From positions 131,211,891 to 131,275,890 of the forward strand of contig CM043947.1 of NCBI GenBank assembly GCA_014529385.2: a stretch of 64,000 nt of DNA, given 5' to 3'. The position numbers were made by a program, and so were the translations under genes. Shown here in pieces: positions 24,631-33,205 of the stretch. The notes beneath the pieces were generated by a model that was not told the origin of the DNA, did no database searches, and saw only the letters and a list, made by a program, of their open reading frames with translations. The stretch is from Adiantum capillus-veneris (Eukaryota; Streptophyta; Polypodiopsida; Polypodiales; Pteridaceae). The stretch's first letter is position 1; every line of letters starts with the position of its first letter.

Positions 24631-25035
24631 TTATATAAACCGGGTGGCCACCCTAAGGAGGCCTCTATCCTCATCATCTAGATAAACGAAATCATTTTCC
24701 GTGAGGCCATAGTCTTCCTCAGTCTCTATTATTTCTTCTTCATCATCCTCTTGCACAAGTGTGTTAATCAAGAACCTCGCGATGCGTGGATACTCATCCT
24801 GTGCAAAAGAATAAGCATGTGCCACCGGAGAAACATTCGCTACTGGGTAGGGATCACTAGTTATCCATAAACGTATCAGCCATTCTAACTCCTCAAAATT
24901 TCGCTCACGTGCAAGTCTCTCTACCAAATACCATTCGCAAGAAAGTACAGGGTAGCAGATGTGAAACACTTGAGAAAAAGAAAAAGGGTACCTTTCATCA
25001 AAAATAGAAGCGCATGCCTCTGGTGAACTAGCCAT
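24631..25035 (-). CDS. Element C: intact 134-codon ORF of unknown function in the 3' region
   Basis: ATG at 25033-25035 (MASSPEACASIFDERYPFSF) opens an uninterrupted frame to a stop at 24631. The middle is Leu/Trp/Glu-rich (CEWYLVERLARERNFEELEW), and the C-terminal third is strongly acidic (VQEDDEEEIIETEEDYG). There is no signal peptide, membrane segment, zinc knuckle or catalytic motif. It lies between the end of the pol-derived frame and the 3' LTR, where some plant gypsy elements carry env-like or accessory ORFs. It stays open although the neighbouring polyprotein has several breaks. Function unknown; it could be chance or an accessory gene. Confidence 0.5.
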   Translation of the reverse strand: MASSPEACASIFDERYPFSFSQVFHICYPVLSCEWYLVERLARERNFEELEWLIRLWITSDPYPVANVSPVAHAYSFAQDEYPRIARFLINTLVQEDDEEEIIETEEDYGLTENDFVYLDDEDRGLLRVATRFI

Positions 25036-25237
25036 CTCTGAGAATACAAATAGATTTGGTTAGGTCTTTAAAACATGAGTTGTTTTTGTGTGTTGCTTGA
25101 TGTGACATGGTGAATTTAGACTTATGTGTAGGATCTGATAGGGTGCTCTCTCGTTGCTAGTCGCTCTTACTCTTTTACTTTTTTATCTTGTTTTTGTGAG
25201 TATAAGGCTTTATATATACATTCCCTAAGATTGGAGA

Positions 25238-25642
25238 TTAAGAGGTCAGGGAGAAAGGTTGAGAGGGAAGCAAGTGAATGATGGATGTCAACAAACACTC
25301 CCCCCTTCCTTGGGTAGATGATACCATTTGAAATGATGTCGTCACCCTTTGAAACCAGTTGTTCCAAGTTGTTATAGGTGAAGGCTTTAACCAATAGTTT
25401 TCGACCGCTCTATGCGTTTCATCTAGTTGCAAGGGTGGTAAGGTACTCTCCCATGATTTTATTTGCAACATCGTTGTAGGTGGTGAACTTACAACGGGAG
25501 GTGTAAACTCTTTCTTGCTTGTATGGATATGTACAATGGTAGGTGGAGGTTGTATCGAAGCTTCTATTTTCGTATAGGAACTACATGAAGAGCAAGAAGC
25601 TTCATTTGCTTTCCCTGTTCCTGAGCTATGTGAAACAAATCG
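25238..25642 (-). pseudogene. Element C: tail of the polyprotein frame after the second stop
   Basis: It lies in the same frame as RT, integrase and the WxPK region, separated from the latter by one TAA (25643-25645). It is rich in Ser, Thr and Pro (SSCSSYTK, IQPPPTIV, PPVVSSPPTT), then has Trp-containing motifs (KSWEST, ENYWLKPSP, TWNNWF). A G-rich purine stretch (reverse AAGGAAGGGGGGAGTG) near 25290-25306 encodes its end. It may be the natural C-terminus of the polyprotein. Confidence 0.5.
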
Positions 25643-26020
25643 TTATTTCTTTGGTACCCAAACTAGCTCTGGAGCAGGTGTGTCGCATTCTATGATTTTT
25701 TCCTTTCCACGATCTTCAATTTGTTTTGGAGCCACAGGATTGAGCTCACATGGACCCGGTGATAGGTAAGAGTACAATTTACGTTTGGGCACCCAGATTT
25801 GATCATTTCCTTCATAGTATCCTTGGGCTTCCAATAGTCGTTTAGGAATCCAACGTAATGTTTCTTTACATTTCTTGGAGTGAGGGGGCCGTTTCTTACG
25901 AGGCTTCCATTTTTTAGCATCAGCCATGGTTACTAAAGAGGCTTTAGGGACCCACTTGTATGTTTTCTTTGTTATATTAGGATGGTTCTTGTGTGTCTCA
26001 AGCTTTCTGTCAACTACATC
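25643..26020 (-). pseudogene. Element C: W-x-P-K repeat tail
   Basis: Within an open frame of 205 codons (26260-25643), motifs recur: YKWVPKAS (~25957), KWKPRKK (~25910), RWIPKRLLEAQGYYEGNDQ (~25855) running into IWVPKRKL, and LVWVPKK at the end. The spacing between RWIPK and IWVPK is filled by LLEAQGYYEG. Elements T and V carry the same motif downstream of their own PR2 domains. The strong Lys/Arg content suggests nucleic-acid or protein binding, but that is a guess. No matching family is known to me. Confidence 0.7.
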
Positions 26021-26199
26021 AGTTGAAGCTCTAGAGAGTTGGGCTATGGGGACGTATGGTTCAACCTCTTGGACATGCAATGTCTTGGGTTTTATTTCCT
26101 TAGGCAATATCTCAGCGACTATGGCTTGAGTGGTAGGGATAAGAGTTGGTTTTTGCGTTGTGACACCCTCAGTCCCCCAATCAATAGTGCATTTGGTGG

Positions 26200-26495
26200 C
26201 TATCATCCACGTGCGTCCTAGGTTTATATTACCCTCCATAGTTCCAACAGGCATGACCAAAAAGTCTTGAGCTACAACCCCATTTTCATAACTGACAGAA
26301 GTGTGTCAGATTCCAAAAATCGTAGTTTTTTTCTTGTTGACACCCTTGACTTGGATAATACTCTCAGATAGAGGTGGCTTCCCTAACTGACACCACACCC
26401 CATATGATAGCATATTATATTTAGCACCCGTGTCCAATAAGGCGTTATATAGCACTTTTCCATAGGTGCTATTTAGCTCAATAGGGTATCGTAGA
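26200..26495 (-). pseudogene. Element C: second retropepsin-like domain (PR2), after integrase
   Basis: The reverse frame that encodes integrase continues into YGKVLYNALLDTGAKYNMLS then YGVWCQLGKPPLSESI, a protease-type D-T-G-A motif with hydrophobic residues before it. After an in-frame TGA (26306-26308), the same frame goes on with GVVAQDFLVMPV and NINLGRTWM, which resembles the ILGRPW half. So both halves of a retropepsin fold are recognisable C-terminal to integrase, in addition to the standard protease at 30.5-31.6 kb. The stop falls inside the domain, so it is probably a mutation, not a programmed terminator. Confidence 0.7.
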
Positions 26496-29230
26496 GGTGT
26501 GTCAGAGTCCAACCAATCCTCATCGATTTCAACGTGGAATGCATGTGTGACTCCAAGGTTAGCCTCTCGTTTTCGTCTTATACGTTGTTGTCGCTCCTTA
26601 GCCTCAGCTTGAGCTTGTATCTTCTTCAATTCTATTTGTGCCTTGGCTGCCTTTTTTGTATGGATGGCACGCAACTCCTCTTGGCTTAAAGAATCATAGT
26701 ATCTTTTAAATTTGCTCCCATTGAGGAATCCAATGGTTTCAACTCCATCAAGAGTCTCCACACGAATGGTTCCTTGTGGGGTGATCTCACATACTCTATA
26801 TGGTCCTTTTCCCGCATATTTCAACTTTTTCTTTTCATTACGCACTCCATACATAAGGACTTTATCACCAACATTGATATCTTTGTTCTTTAGATGACGG
26901 TCAAACCATTTCATCCTCCTATCTTTCTCCACAAGTGCATTTTGCACAGCTAATTGCCTCTCTTCATCTAGCCTTTCAAGGATATATAATCGCTCAACTA
27001 AGGGGTTACCATCCCAACCTTCTTGAGAAGCTACTCGAAGACTAGGAACGACAAACTCCCATGGCATAACCGCTTCTTGGCCATACACCATCTTGAATGG
27101 TGTGCCGTTAATGGAAACTTTATACCCAGTACGATAAGCCCATAGAGCTGATGTAAGCTTTAAATCCCAATCTGTGCGATGAGCTTCCACCGTTTTGGTT
27201 AAGATAGAGATTAAGGTCTTATTGGTGCTCTCAGCTTGTTGGCCATTTTCTTGTGGATAATAAGGTGTGGATTTATGGTGAGCTATCATAAAGTTGGTAG
27301 TGAGTTCTTTTATTACTCCATTTATAAAATGAGTACCATTGTCACTCACAATCTCAAAGGGACAACCAAATCTTGTAACAATGTTCTCAAAGAGAAACTT
27401 GGCAGTTGACCTTACATCGGCCTTACGTGTCGCCCTGGGTTCCGCCCACATTGTCACATAGTCAGTGGCAACGATAATATATCGAGATTGAGTGCTACGA
27501 GCTGCCGGACTTATTGGGCCTACAAAGTCTAAACCCCATTTTTCAAATGGTTGAGTCACTTTAACAGGATGTAAGGGCATCTTATCCTTTTGTTGTGTGA
27601 TTTTGTAACGTTGGCATTCATCACATCCTTTTGCAAAAAGTGATGCATCCTTAAATAAGGTTGGCCACCAATAGCCTGATTGCAACACCTTTCTAGCTGT
27701 TAGTTCCCCTGAGAAATGTCCTCCGGCTATACCCATGTGGGCTTCTTGCAGTATGTATAAATACTCATCTTCACGGGCACAACGTCTAAGAATATCATCC
27801 TTCCCTAGACTGTAAAGAGTTCCTGCAATGAGAGAGTAAGGTTCACATTCTTTTAACAGTTTTCGAGCTATGTCCTTACGAAGCTCTTTGGGTGGAAAAC
27901 CATTAACTAGAAAGTTCACAATCTTCTCACTCCATTCAGGTATGGTTTCGACTAGGAATAGAGAAGTATCAGGGAATTCATCGTCGACTCCAGTAGGGGC
28001 TTCTCCATTGGGTATACGAGACAAATGATCAGCCATGACATGTCTTTTACCAGGTCTCACCACAATGGTAAAATCAAACTCAAGGAGAATTAACAACCAT
28101 CGTGTAATTCTTCCCGTGGAACAAGGTTTATTTACTAGATACAACAAGGCTTGATGATCAACATAGAACACAAACTTGTTGGCCAGAAGGTAGTAGCAAA
28201 ATTTCTTCACTGCATAAATCATACCTAAACCTTCTCGCTCTGTAGTGGTGTAGTTTCTTTCGGCATCATTCAACTGACGACTTGCAAAGCTAATGGGGTA
28301 GTCAAGTTTATGTTCTCCTGGTTGAGCTAGAACACACCCAATAGCAAAGTTCGATGCATCAATATGCACATGAAAAATTACATTCCAATCGGGCACTCGT
28401 AGAATAGGAGCGCTAGTCAAGGTCTTTTTCAATGACTCATAAGCATAGTCACACTCCACAGTCCATTGGAACTCAATAAGAAGCTTGTACAAAGGACAAG
28501 CTATCTCTGCAAAGTTTAAAATAAACCGTCGGTAATAACCAACATGGCCCATGAACCTTTGAACTCCTTTATAGTTTGTAGGTGGTGGCAATTCTGCAAT
28601 GGCTTTAATTTTGCTCTCATCTGTGGAAATCCCATTTTTGGACACTATATGCCCTAAAATGACTCCATGTTTAACCCAAAATTGGCATTTGAAAGGGTTT
28701 AAGGAGATGCGATACAATCTACACTTCTCAAGCACTTTTTGTAAGCATGATAGATGTTCTTTCCAAGAGGAATAAACAAAAAGGTCATCTAAGAAAGCTT
28801 CACAAAACTCCCTCAAATATTCTCTAAAAGCAGTGTTTATTAATCTTTGAAAGGTAGCCGAGGCATTGGTTAAGCCAAAAGCCATAACACGAAATGCGAA
28901 CACTCCAAATTCGGTTATAAAGGCTGTTTTAGCTTGGTCCTCCAGCGCAATTGTGATTTGATTGTAGCCAGAGTACCCATCCAAAAAGCTATAAGCTTCC
29001 TTCCCTGCAACTCTTTCAAGCACATGTTCTGAATATGGCAAGGGGTAATGGTCCCTCCTAGTGGCGGCATTCACCTTCTTGAGATCCACGCACACTCTGA
29101 GTTTCCCATTCTTTTTTGGCACAATCACTATTGGAGACACCCATTCTGAGTGCTCAATAGGGTATATGAATCCGCATTCCACAAGCTTTTCAATCTCTTC
29201 TTGAACGATCTTTGCATATTTAGGATTCAT
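26306..29230 (-). CDS. Element C: pol (RT, RNase H, integrase, start of PR2)
   Basis: 974 open codons. RT spans residues ~1-240: VCVDLKKVN at 47-54, LDGYSGYNQI at 83-92, active site FLDDL at 146-150 (usual Y replaced by F; both Asp kept), LGHIVSKNGI at 192-201. RNase H is ~285-405, with Asp in HIDAS at 291, FYVDHQ at 355-360 and ADHLSR at 400-405. Integrase: HHCC residues 498-539, catalytic Asp 568 (GLDFVG), Asp 630 (VSDNG), Glu 667 (QAESTN), GPY at 809-811. The second Asp and the Glu are 36 residues apart instead of 35, because of an extra Gln in NGQQAE. A basic coiled linker (850-895) precedes PR2. RNA copying and insertion are the expected roles. The initial Met is internal to the polyprotein rather than a real start. 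Confidence 0.93.
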   Translation of the reverse strand: MNPKYAKIVQEEIEKLVECGFIYPIEHSEWVSPIVIVPKKNGKLRVCVDLKKVNAATRRDHYPLPYSEHVLERVAGKEAYSFLDGYSGYNQITIALEDQAKTAFITEFGVFAFRVMAFGLTNASATFQRLINTAFREYLREFCEAFLDDLFVYSSWKEHLSCLQKVLEKCRLYRISLNPFKCQFWVKHGVILGHIVSKNGISTDESKIKAIAELPPPTNYKGVQRFMGHVGYYRRFILNFAEIACPLYKLLIEFQWTVECDYAYESLKKTLTSAPILRVPDWNVIFHVHIDASNFAIGCVLAQPGEHKLDYPISFASRQLNDAERNYTTTEREGLGMIYAVKKFCYYLLANKFVFYVDHQALLYLVNKPCSTGRITRWLLILLEFDFTIVVRPGKRHVMADHLSRIPNGEAPTGVDDEFPDTSLFLVETIPEWSEKIVNFLVNGFPPKELRKDIARKLLKECEPYSLIAGTLYSLGKDDILRRCAREDEYLYILQEAHMGIAGGHFSGELTARKVLQSGYWWPTLFKDASLFAKGCDECQRYKITQQKDKMPLHPVKVTQPFEKWGLDFVGPISPAARSTQSRYIIVATDYVTMWAEPRATRKADVRSTAKFLFENIVTRFGCPFEIVSDNGTHFINGVIKELTTNFMIAHHKSTPYYPQENGQQAESTNKTLISILTKTVEAHRTDWDLKLTSALWAYRTGYKVSINGTPFKMVYGQEAVMPWEFVVPSLRVASQEGWDGNPLVERLYILERLDEERQLAVQNALVEKDRRMKWFDRHLKNKDINVGDKVLMYGVRNEKKKLKYAGKGPYRVCEITPQGTIRVETLDGVETIGFLNGSKFKRYYDSLSQEELRAIHTKKAAKAQIELKKIQAQAEAKERQQRIRRKREANLGVTHAFHVEIDEDWLDSDTPLRYPIELNSTYGKVLYNALLDTGAKYNMLSYGVWCQLGKPPLSESIIQVKGVNKKKTTIFGI

Positions 29231-30484
29231 TGGGTAGGGTCATTGCTGAACTGGTTTAGCCATGCTATTCATGGGGATTGTGTCCTGCACCACGGAAGGT
29301 GGAACACCTTTCATATCATGATAAGTCCAGGCAAATATATCCCTGAATTCCTTGAGAAGTTCTTTAAGTACACACTCCTGAGTCTCGGTCAGCAGTCTCG
29401 GTCAGATCTTGGGCAATGAAAACAGGTTTAGACTCTTCTCCTGGGTCTTCTAACTCTATTTCCTTAACTATCGTTGGACCATCATAGACTCCATTGCTCC
29501 CATCGATAGGTTTTCTTTGAGCCTTTGTATACACAACCTTAGGTTCCTCTGTGGTATAGGATTTGAAATGTTCAGGTGCAGGGTGTAAGTCTGTGGGGTC
29601 CTGTTGTTCTGTGGACTGTGATTTAACTTCTGATTCCTTTTGTTGTTGAGCTAACTCTCGATTTTGTCGTCTCCTTACGATACGGCTCAACTTTGGCTTC
29701 TCTATAGCCTCTAGTTGTGCGATGTCAATGGGTTGTGGACTACACCACATAACTCTTTGAAGGTATTCACCACAGTTATCTATCAACTTTCGATGAGCAT
29801 CACATGCCCCTATATAATTAAGCCATTCTGCGGTAGATTTCTTTTCATTTCTTCTAGCACGCACATTTGCTCGATATCGTCGCCTCTTATATCTCTTACT
29901 CTTCTTGTTTAATTCTCGATTACGGTCGATTTCTACTGAAGACTCACTAGATGAATCACTACTTGTGTCTTCTGCTCCCTTGGATAGATTATCATCTAGG
30001 TTACCACTGGGCCCTGAATGGTTTGTCCCCACATTTGCACTAAGATTTAACTCAGATTCTTTGTCCTCAGAGTCAATTTCAACTGATGATTTTGCCCCAA
30101 ATCGTGTGGGCTATAGTCTTGTGAGGCGCTACTGGTTTCAATGCTGGTCAAACTTTCATCTGGTAGATCATCAGAAGCTATATGCATTGCTTCTAGCATG
30201 TTTAAGGGTACAAGTGGTGGTATTTCATCCCCCTCAGGTGTTACCCAGGTCGTCCCCCTATTTCCCCAAGTGTCTATGGTTGCTGCTAGGTGGACCCAAT
30301 CCACATTGTCCGACTCAGTCATCCCAGGTAGTACATCCATATAAGGAGAATCTTCCCCAACATCAGTGTCCACTTTACACGTGTAACAATACTGCAATGG
30401 GGCCAAGTGAACTGTGGTGTCAGATCTATGATTAATTATAAACCTGTTTCCTAAAGGATGTGCTCGACCCGTCACAAGATCCAC
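29231..30484 (-). pseudogene. Element C: protease-RT linker in two frames
   Basis: Frames 30484-30047 and 30032-29364 form a long spacer. The first part (VDLVTGRAHPLGNRFI...) follows the protease after a frameshift near 30.49 kb. The second has an acidic Ser-rich start (EDTSSDSSSESSVEIDRNRE), a very basic stretch (KRYKRRRYRANVRARR), and ends with GPTIVKEIELEDPGE...KPVFIAQDL just before RT. Element V has a matching IDLAEPSEEPKLAYIA at the same place. No catalytic motif; probably a spacer with an RNA-binding patch. Confidence 0.65.
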
Positions 30485-31569
30485 TCGAATGACAGAATCT
30501 TGGACTGCAGGTAGACATGGTTTTTGGACCAGTCATGCACCATTTTTGCTTCCCTCATGAAAGGACGTCCTAAGATCATCTCCGATGCCATAGTGTGTTT
30601 AGAGAAATCCATAACAATAAAGGTAATCCTTATTTTATGTCCAAAGACCTTGATCTTGAGATCTTCTAGCATCCCAATAGGTTTAACAATAGACCCATTG
30701 GCCATCTTCACTACTATGGTTGTGGTCGCAATGTGAGGTCTTCCCATAGTTTCCCAGCAATTTTTAGTCACAATGCTAACCCCAGCGCCACCATCAAGGA
30801 TTCCCTTCACAGTTAATCCCTTAGTAGTGATTGGTATAGTCGCATTAGATTCATCACCCTCAAAGTATTGTCCCAACTTGTTAACAGGTATTTCTATAAC
30901 AAGGTTCTCATCTAGGTTCGGTTGTGGATCTATGTATTCCTCCTCTATTGGCATCTCCCCAGATCCATCCATCTGTGCAAATTGTGGTAGCCCAAACTTC
31001 AGTTCTCCATTGAGGAAGGCTCGAAGAGCTGAGACTAGCTCAGGGTCTTTATATAGTTTGGACATAATGGTGGTTCTAACTTCTGAAGACATGAAATCCA
31101 TCAATTTGGCAATGTTTAACGGAACCTTTTGGCCTTGAGTCCCTTGACGTGGGGAAGATGGGATCTCCATTTCTTCGATAGGATCGGGTAGTCCCTCTGT
31201 AAACATTCTTTCCATCAAGAAGTGAGTACGCGCACTTTCCCATGACTTTAAGTCACTTTCTTCTTGGATGACACTAGGTATATCCAAGGGTCTATGGACT
31301 TGGTGGGGTTGTTGTTGCGTAGGGAACACGGTGTCTATAATCTGGATCTTCCTAGGTGCTGGTTCTAGATCCCTTTGGGTATCTTCTACCAAACTCCCTA
31401 ATTGCTTGACTCGCTCAATCTCCTCTGTAGGGTTTGGGTAAGTTCCTATCTTCTTTTTGGATCCTAACCATTGTGGCTCATGAATATCTTCTTTGTTGGT
31501 TTCTATGTTAATGGTCGTTTTGGTCTCCATGGTTTCACCTGAATCAGAATCTTCTTCAGCGTCGTTCAT
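30472..31569 (-). CDS. Element C: retropepsin (PR1) with upstream linker
   Basis: 365 open codons. Residues 1-240 are an acidic spacer. The protease is at ~245-350: GILDGGAGVSIV at 257-268 holds the catalytic Asp, with Gly where Thr or Ser is usual. MANGSIVKPIGMLEDLKI is at 289-306, and ILGRPFMREAKMVHDW at 332-347. This is the standard position between gag and RT. Upstream, the same frame continues through two in-frame stops (TAG 31666-31668 and TGA 31732-31734) to the last zinc knuckles, so gag and protease were one polyprotein. The DGG motif makes activity doubtful. Confidence 0.85.
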   Translation of the reverse strand: MNDAEEDSDSGETMETKTTINIETNKEDIHEPQWLGSKKKIGTYPNPTEEIERVKQLGSLVEDTQRDLEPAPRKIQIIDTVFPTQQQPHQVHRPLDIPSVIQEESDLKSWESARTHFLMERMFTEGLPDPIEEMEIPSSPRQGTQGQKVPLNIAKLMDFMSSEVRTTIMSKLYKDPELVSALRAFLNGELKFGLPQFAQMDGSGEMPIEEEYIDPQPNLDENLVIEIPVNKLGQYFEGDESNATIPITTKGLTVKGILDGGAGVSIVTKNCWETMGRPHIATTTIVVKMANGSIVKPIGMLEDLKIKVFGHKIRITFIVMDFSKHTMASEMILGRPFMREAKMVHDWSKNHVYLQSKILSFEWIL

Positions 31570-31731
31570 ATATACGAGGTCATCACCATTCCCTATGTTG
31601 GTCTTTGAACTAGGGTCTGACTTCGCTGCTTTTTGCGATCTCTTTCTTCGTGTTTTCTTCTTTTTCTAAGATTGGGCAATTGATGCCGTGTCTCTTTCCT
31701 CAAGAATATAATTTTGTTTTTGCAGCATCAA

Positions 31732-31998
31732 TCATGTGAGTACATTTACTGGTACCACAGGTGTACTTGGTGATGGCTCCTCGATAACTTCAATCAAGTT
31801 TAATGGCGTGATCTTCGGTGCATTTGGATTATTTGGACATTGGGCAATCAAATGATCTATGCCACATCGATTACACATGAGTATCGGCATTGTAGACGTG
31901 CTCGCTTGATTGGTTTGCATTAGTGTGGCGTTCTTTTGTAGCCTAATAGGACACTCGACTGCACGATGTGGACCTCCACACTCACAGCATTGAAGAGG
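31732..31998 (-). pseudogene. Element C: third and fourth zinc knuckles
   Basis: In the frame one base away from gag, the reverse strand reads CCECGGPHRAVECP (~31985-31945) and CNRCGIDHLIAQCP (~31875-31839). Both have CX2CX3HX4C spacing, one residue shorter than the usual CX2CX4HX4C. They follow the first two knuckles directly if the ribosome moves +1 before the gag stop at 32006. Confidence 0.75.
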
Positions 31999-32005
31999 TG
32001 GTCTC

Positions 32006-33205
32006 TTAGCGGTGTAATTGATCTATATCTTCCTCATAGCCTTCCAAACAAGAAATAGATGACTCACAACCCACTTGATTCACAGAAGTGATTCTCAGAT
32101 GTGGGGGTTGCGGTCCTAGCACTCGAGGTGGTAAGGGTGTTGTTTGAACAACATTTTGGGCCCTATGGACCATGCGTTGTGCTGTTTGTTCAAGAGGTGG
32201 GGCCAGCATCAAGGCAGGCACTCGAGGTGTGTCTGTCCATGCTAAGGTTGGTCTATTGGCCATCGCACGCTTAAATACTATGCAATCCTTAGCTTGATGA
32301 CCATACCTCCCACATGCATTACAGTTCCCATTGAATTTTACTCGAAAAATAGGGCATTCACTGGTACTATGCGGTCCATAGCATACTAAGCACCATTGCT
32401 GCTCCCTTCTTGGATACATATGATTGTTTTGCGGAGCACGATTGTCTCTAAGACTCTCTTGAATAGCCTTGGTGAGATATGCTAAAGTCATCTCAGATAT
32501 CTTTGGCTCCTTAGCCATAGGCTTTAGGGTCATTGGATGCTGCCCTGATGCTTGCGAGCTAATAGATTTAGGCTCAACAGACACTCTTTCTCCTTGAATC
32601 ATTAAATTATCCTCCAATTGGATCGCATTGGTGGTGACTGCTTCCCAAGTGGTGATACCTCTAATGACTAGGCCATTGTAGATATCCTCATGTCGTAACC
32701 CCCTAATGAATCTATCAAGCAATTGGTTATTGTTGAAGCGCTCATTTGGATTACAACGAGAATTCAAATGCTTCAAGCGACTTATAAAGTCTCTCACCGA
32801 CTCTCCTTCCTCTCGTTGGGCTTTCTGGAGCTGAGAGGCTACACCCCAAAGCACTCCCTCTCGTATGTATTCCTTTAAGAACAGTCTCCTAAGAGTAGGG
32901 TAAATCGTTTTTTCTTCCACCCTTAGGGTTCTATACCAATCCCCAGCCTTTCCACTTAAGGTTAGGCTTAAAGCATTGCTCTTATGTAGGTCCTTGTGTT
33001 CTCCTAGAGAATCGCATATTTGTTCAAACACTTCGATATGCTTTCTCACATCCCCGTCTCCACTAAATTTTTGTGTGAGCTTGGCTATTTGTACTGCCTT
33101 ACTTCTAGGCTCTCTATCATGCGTGTTACGCATATTCTCAGCAATAGATCGACCAATAGCTTGAGCAAATGTTGCCAAGTCACCTAAGTGAGCAGGCACT
33201 GTGGG
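32006..33205 (-). CDS. Element C: gag capsid and first two zinc knuckles
   Basis: About 397 open codons, counted from a GTG at 33199. The capsid domain is at ~35-200: KFSGDGDVRKHIEVFEQI, ALSLTLSGKAGDWYRTL, then YPTLRRLFLKEYI and ESVRDFISRLKHLNSRC. Knuckle 1 is C270-C273-H277-C282 (CLVCYGPHSTSEC, CX2CX3HX4C). Knuckle 2 is C293-C296-H301-C306 (CNACGRYGHQAKDC, standard spacing). The upstream frame is joined to it through one in-frame TAA (33206-33208), so there is no own ATG. The last codons before the stop overlap the frame that continues gag-pol. Confidence 0.88.
   Translation of the reverse strand, partial: PTVPAHLGDLATFAQAIGRSIAENMRNTHDREPRSKAVQIAKLTQKFSGDGDVRKHIEVFEQICDSLGEHKDLHKSNALSLTLSGKAGDWYRTLRVEEKTIYPTLRRLFLKEYIREGVLWGVASQLQKAQREEGESVRDFISRLKHLNSRCNPNERFNNNQLLDRFIRGLRHEDIYNGLVIRGITTWEAVTTNAIQLEDNLMIQGERVSVEPKSISSQASGQHPMTLKPMAKEPKISEMTLAYLTKAIQESLRDNRAPQNNHMYPRREQQWCLVCYGPHSTSECPIFRVKFNGNCNACGRYGHQAKDCIVFKRAMANRPTLAWTDTPRVPALMLAPPLEQTAQRMVHRAQNVVQTTPLPPRVLGPQPPHLRITSVNQVGCESSISCLEGYEEDIDQLHR

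Noticed and set aside
26306-26308. Programmed stop-codon read-through between integrase and PR2.
   Set aside because: The stop falls inside the PR2 domain rather than at a domain border, so a simple mutation is more likely.
29715-31138. Plus-strand frames opposite the element C linker and protease.
   Set aside because: Antisense shadows of coding sequence with recognised motifs on the minus strand.
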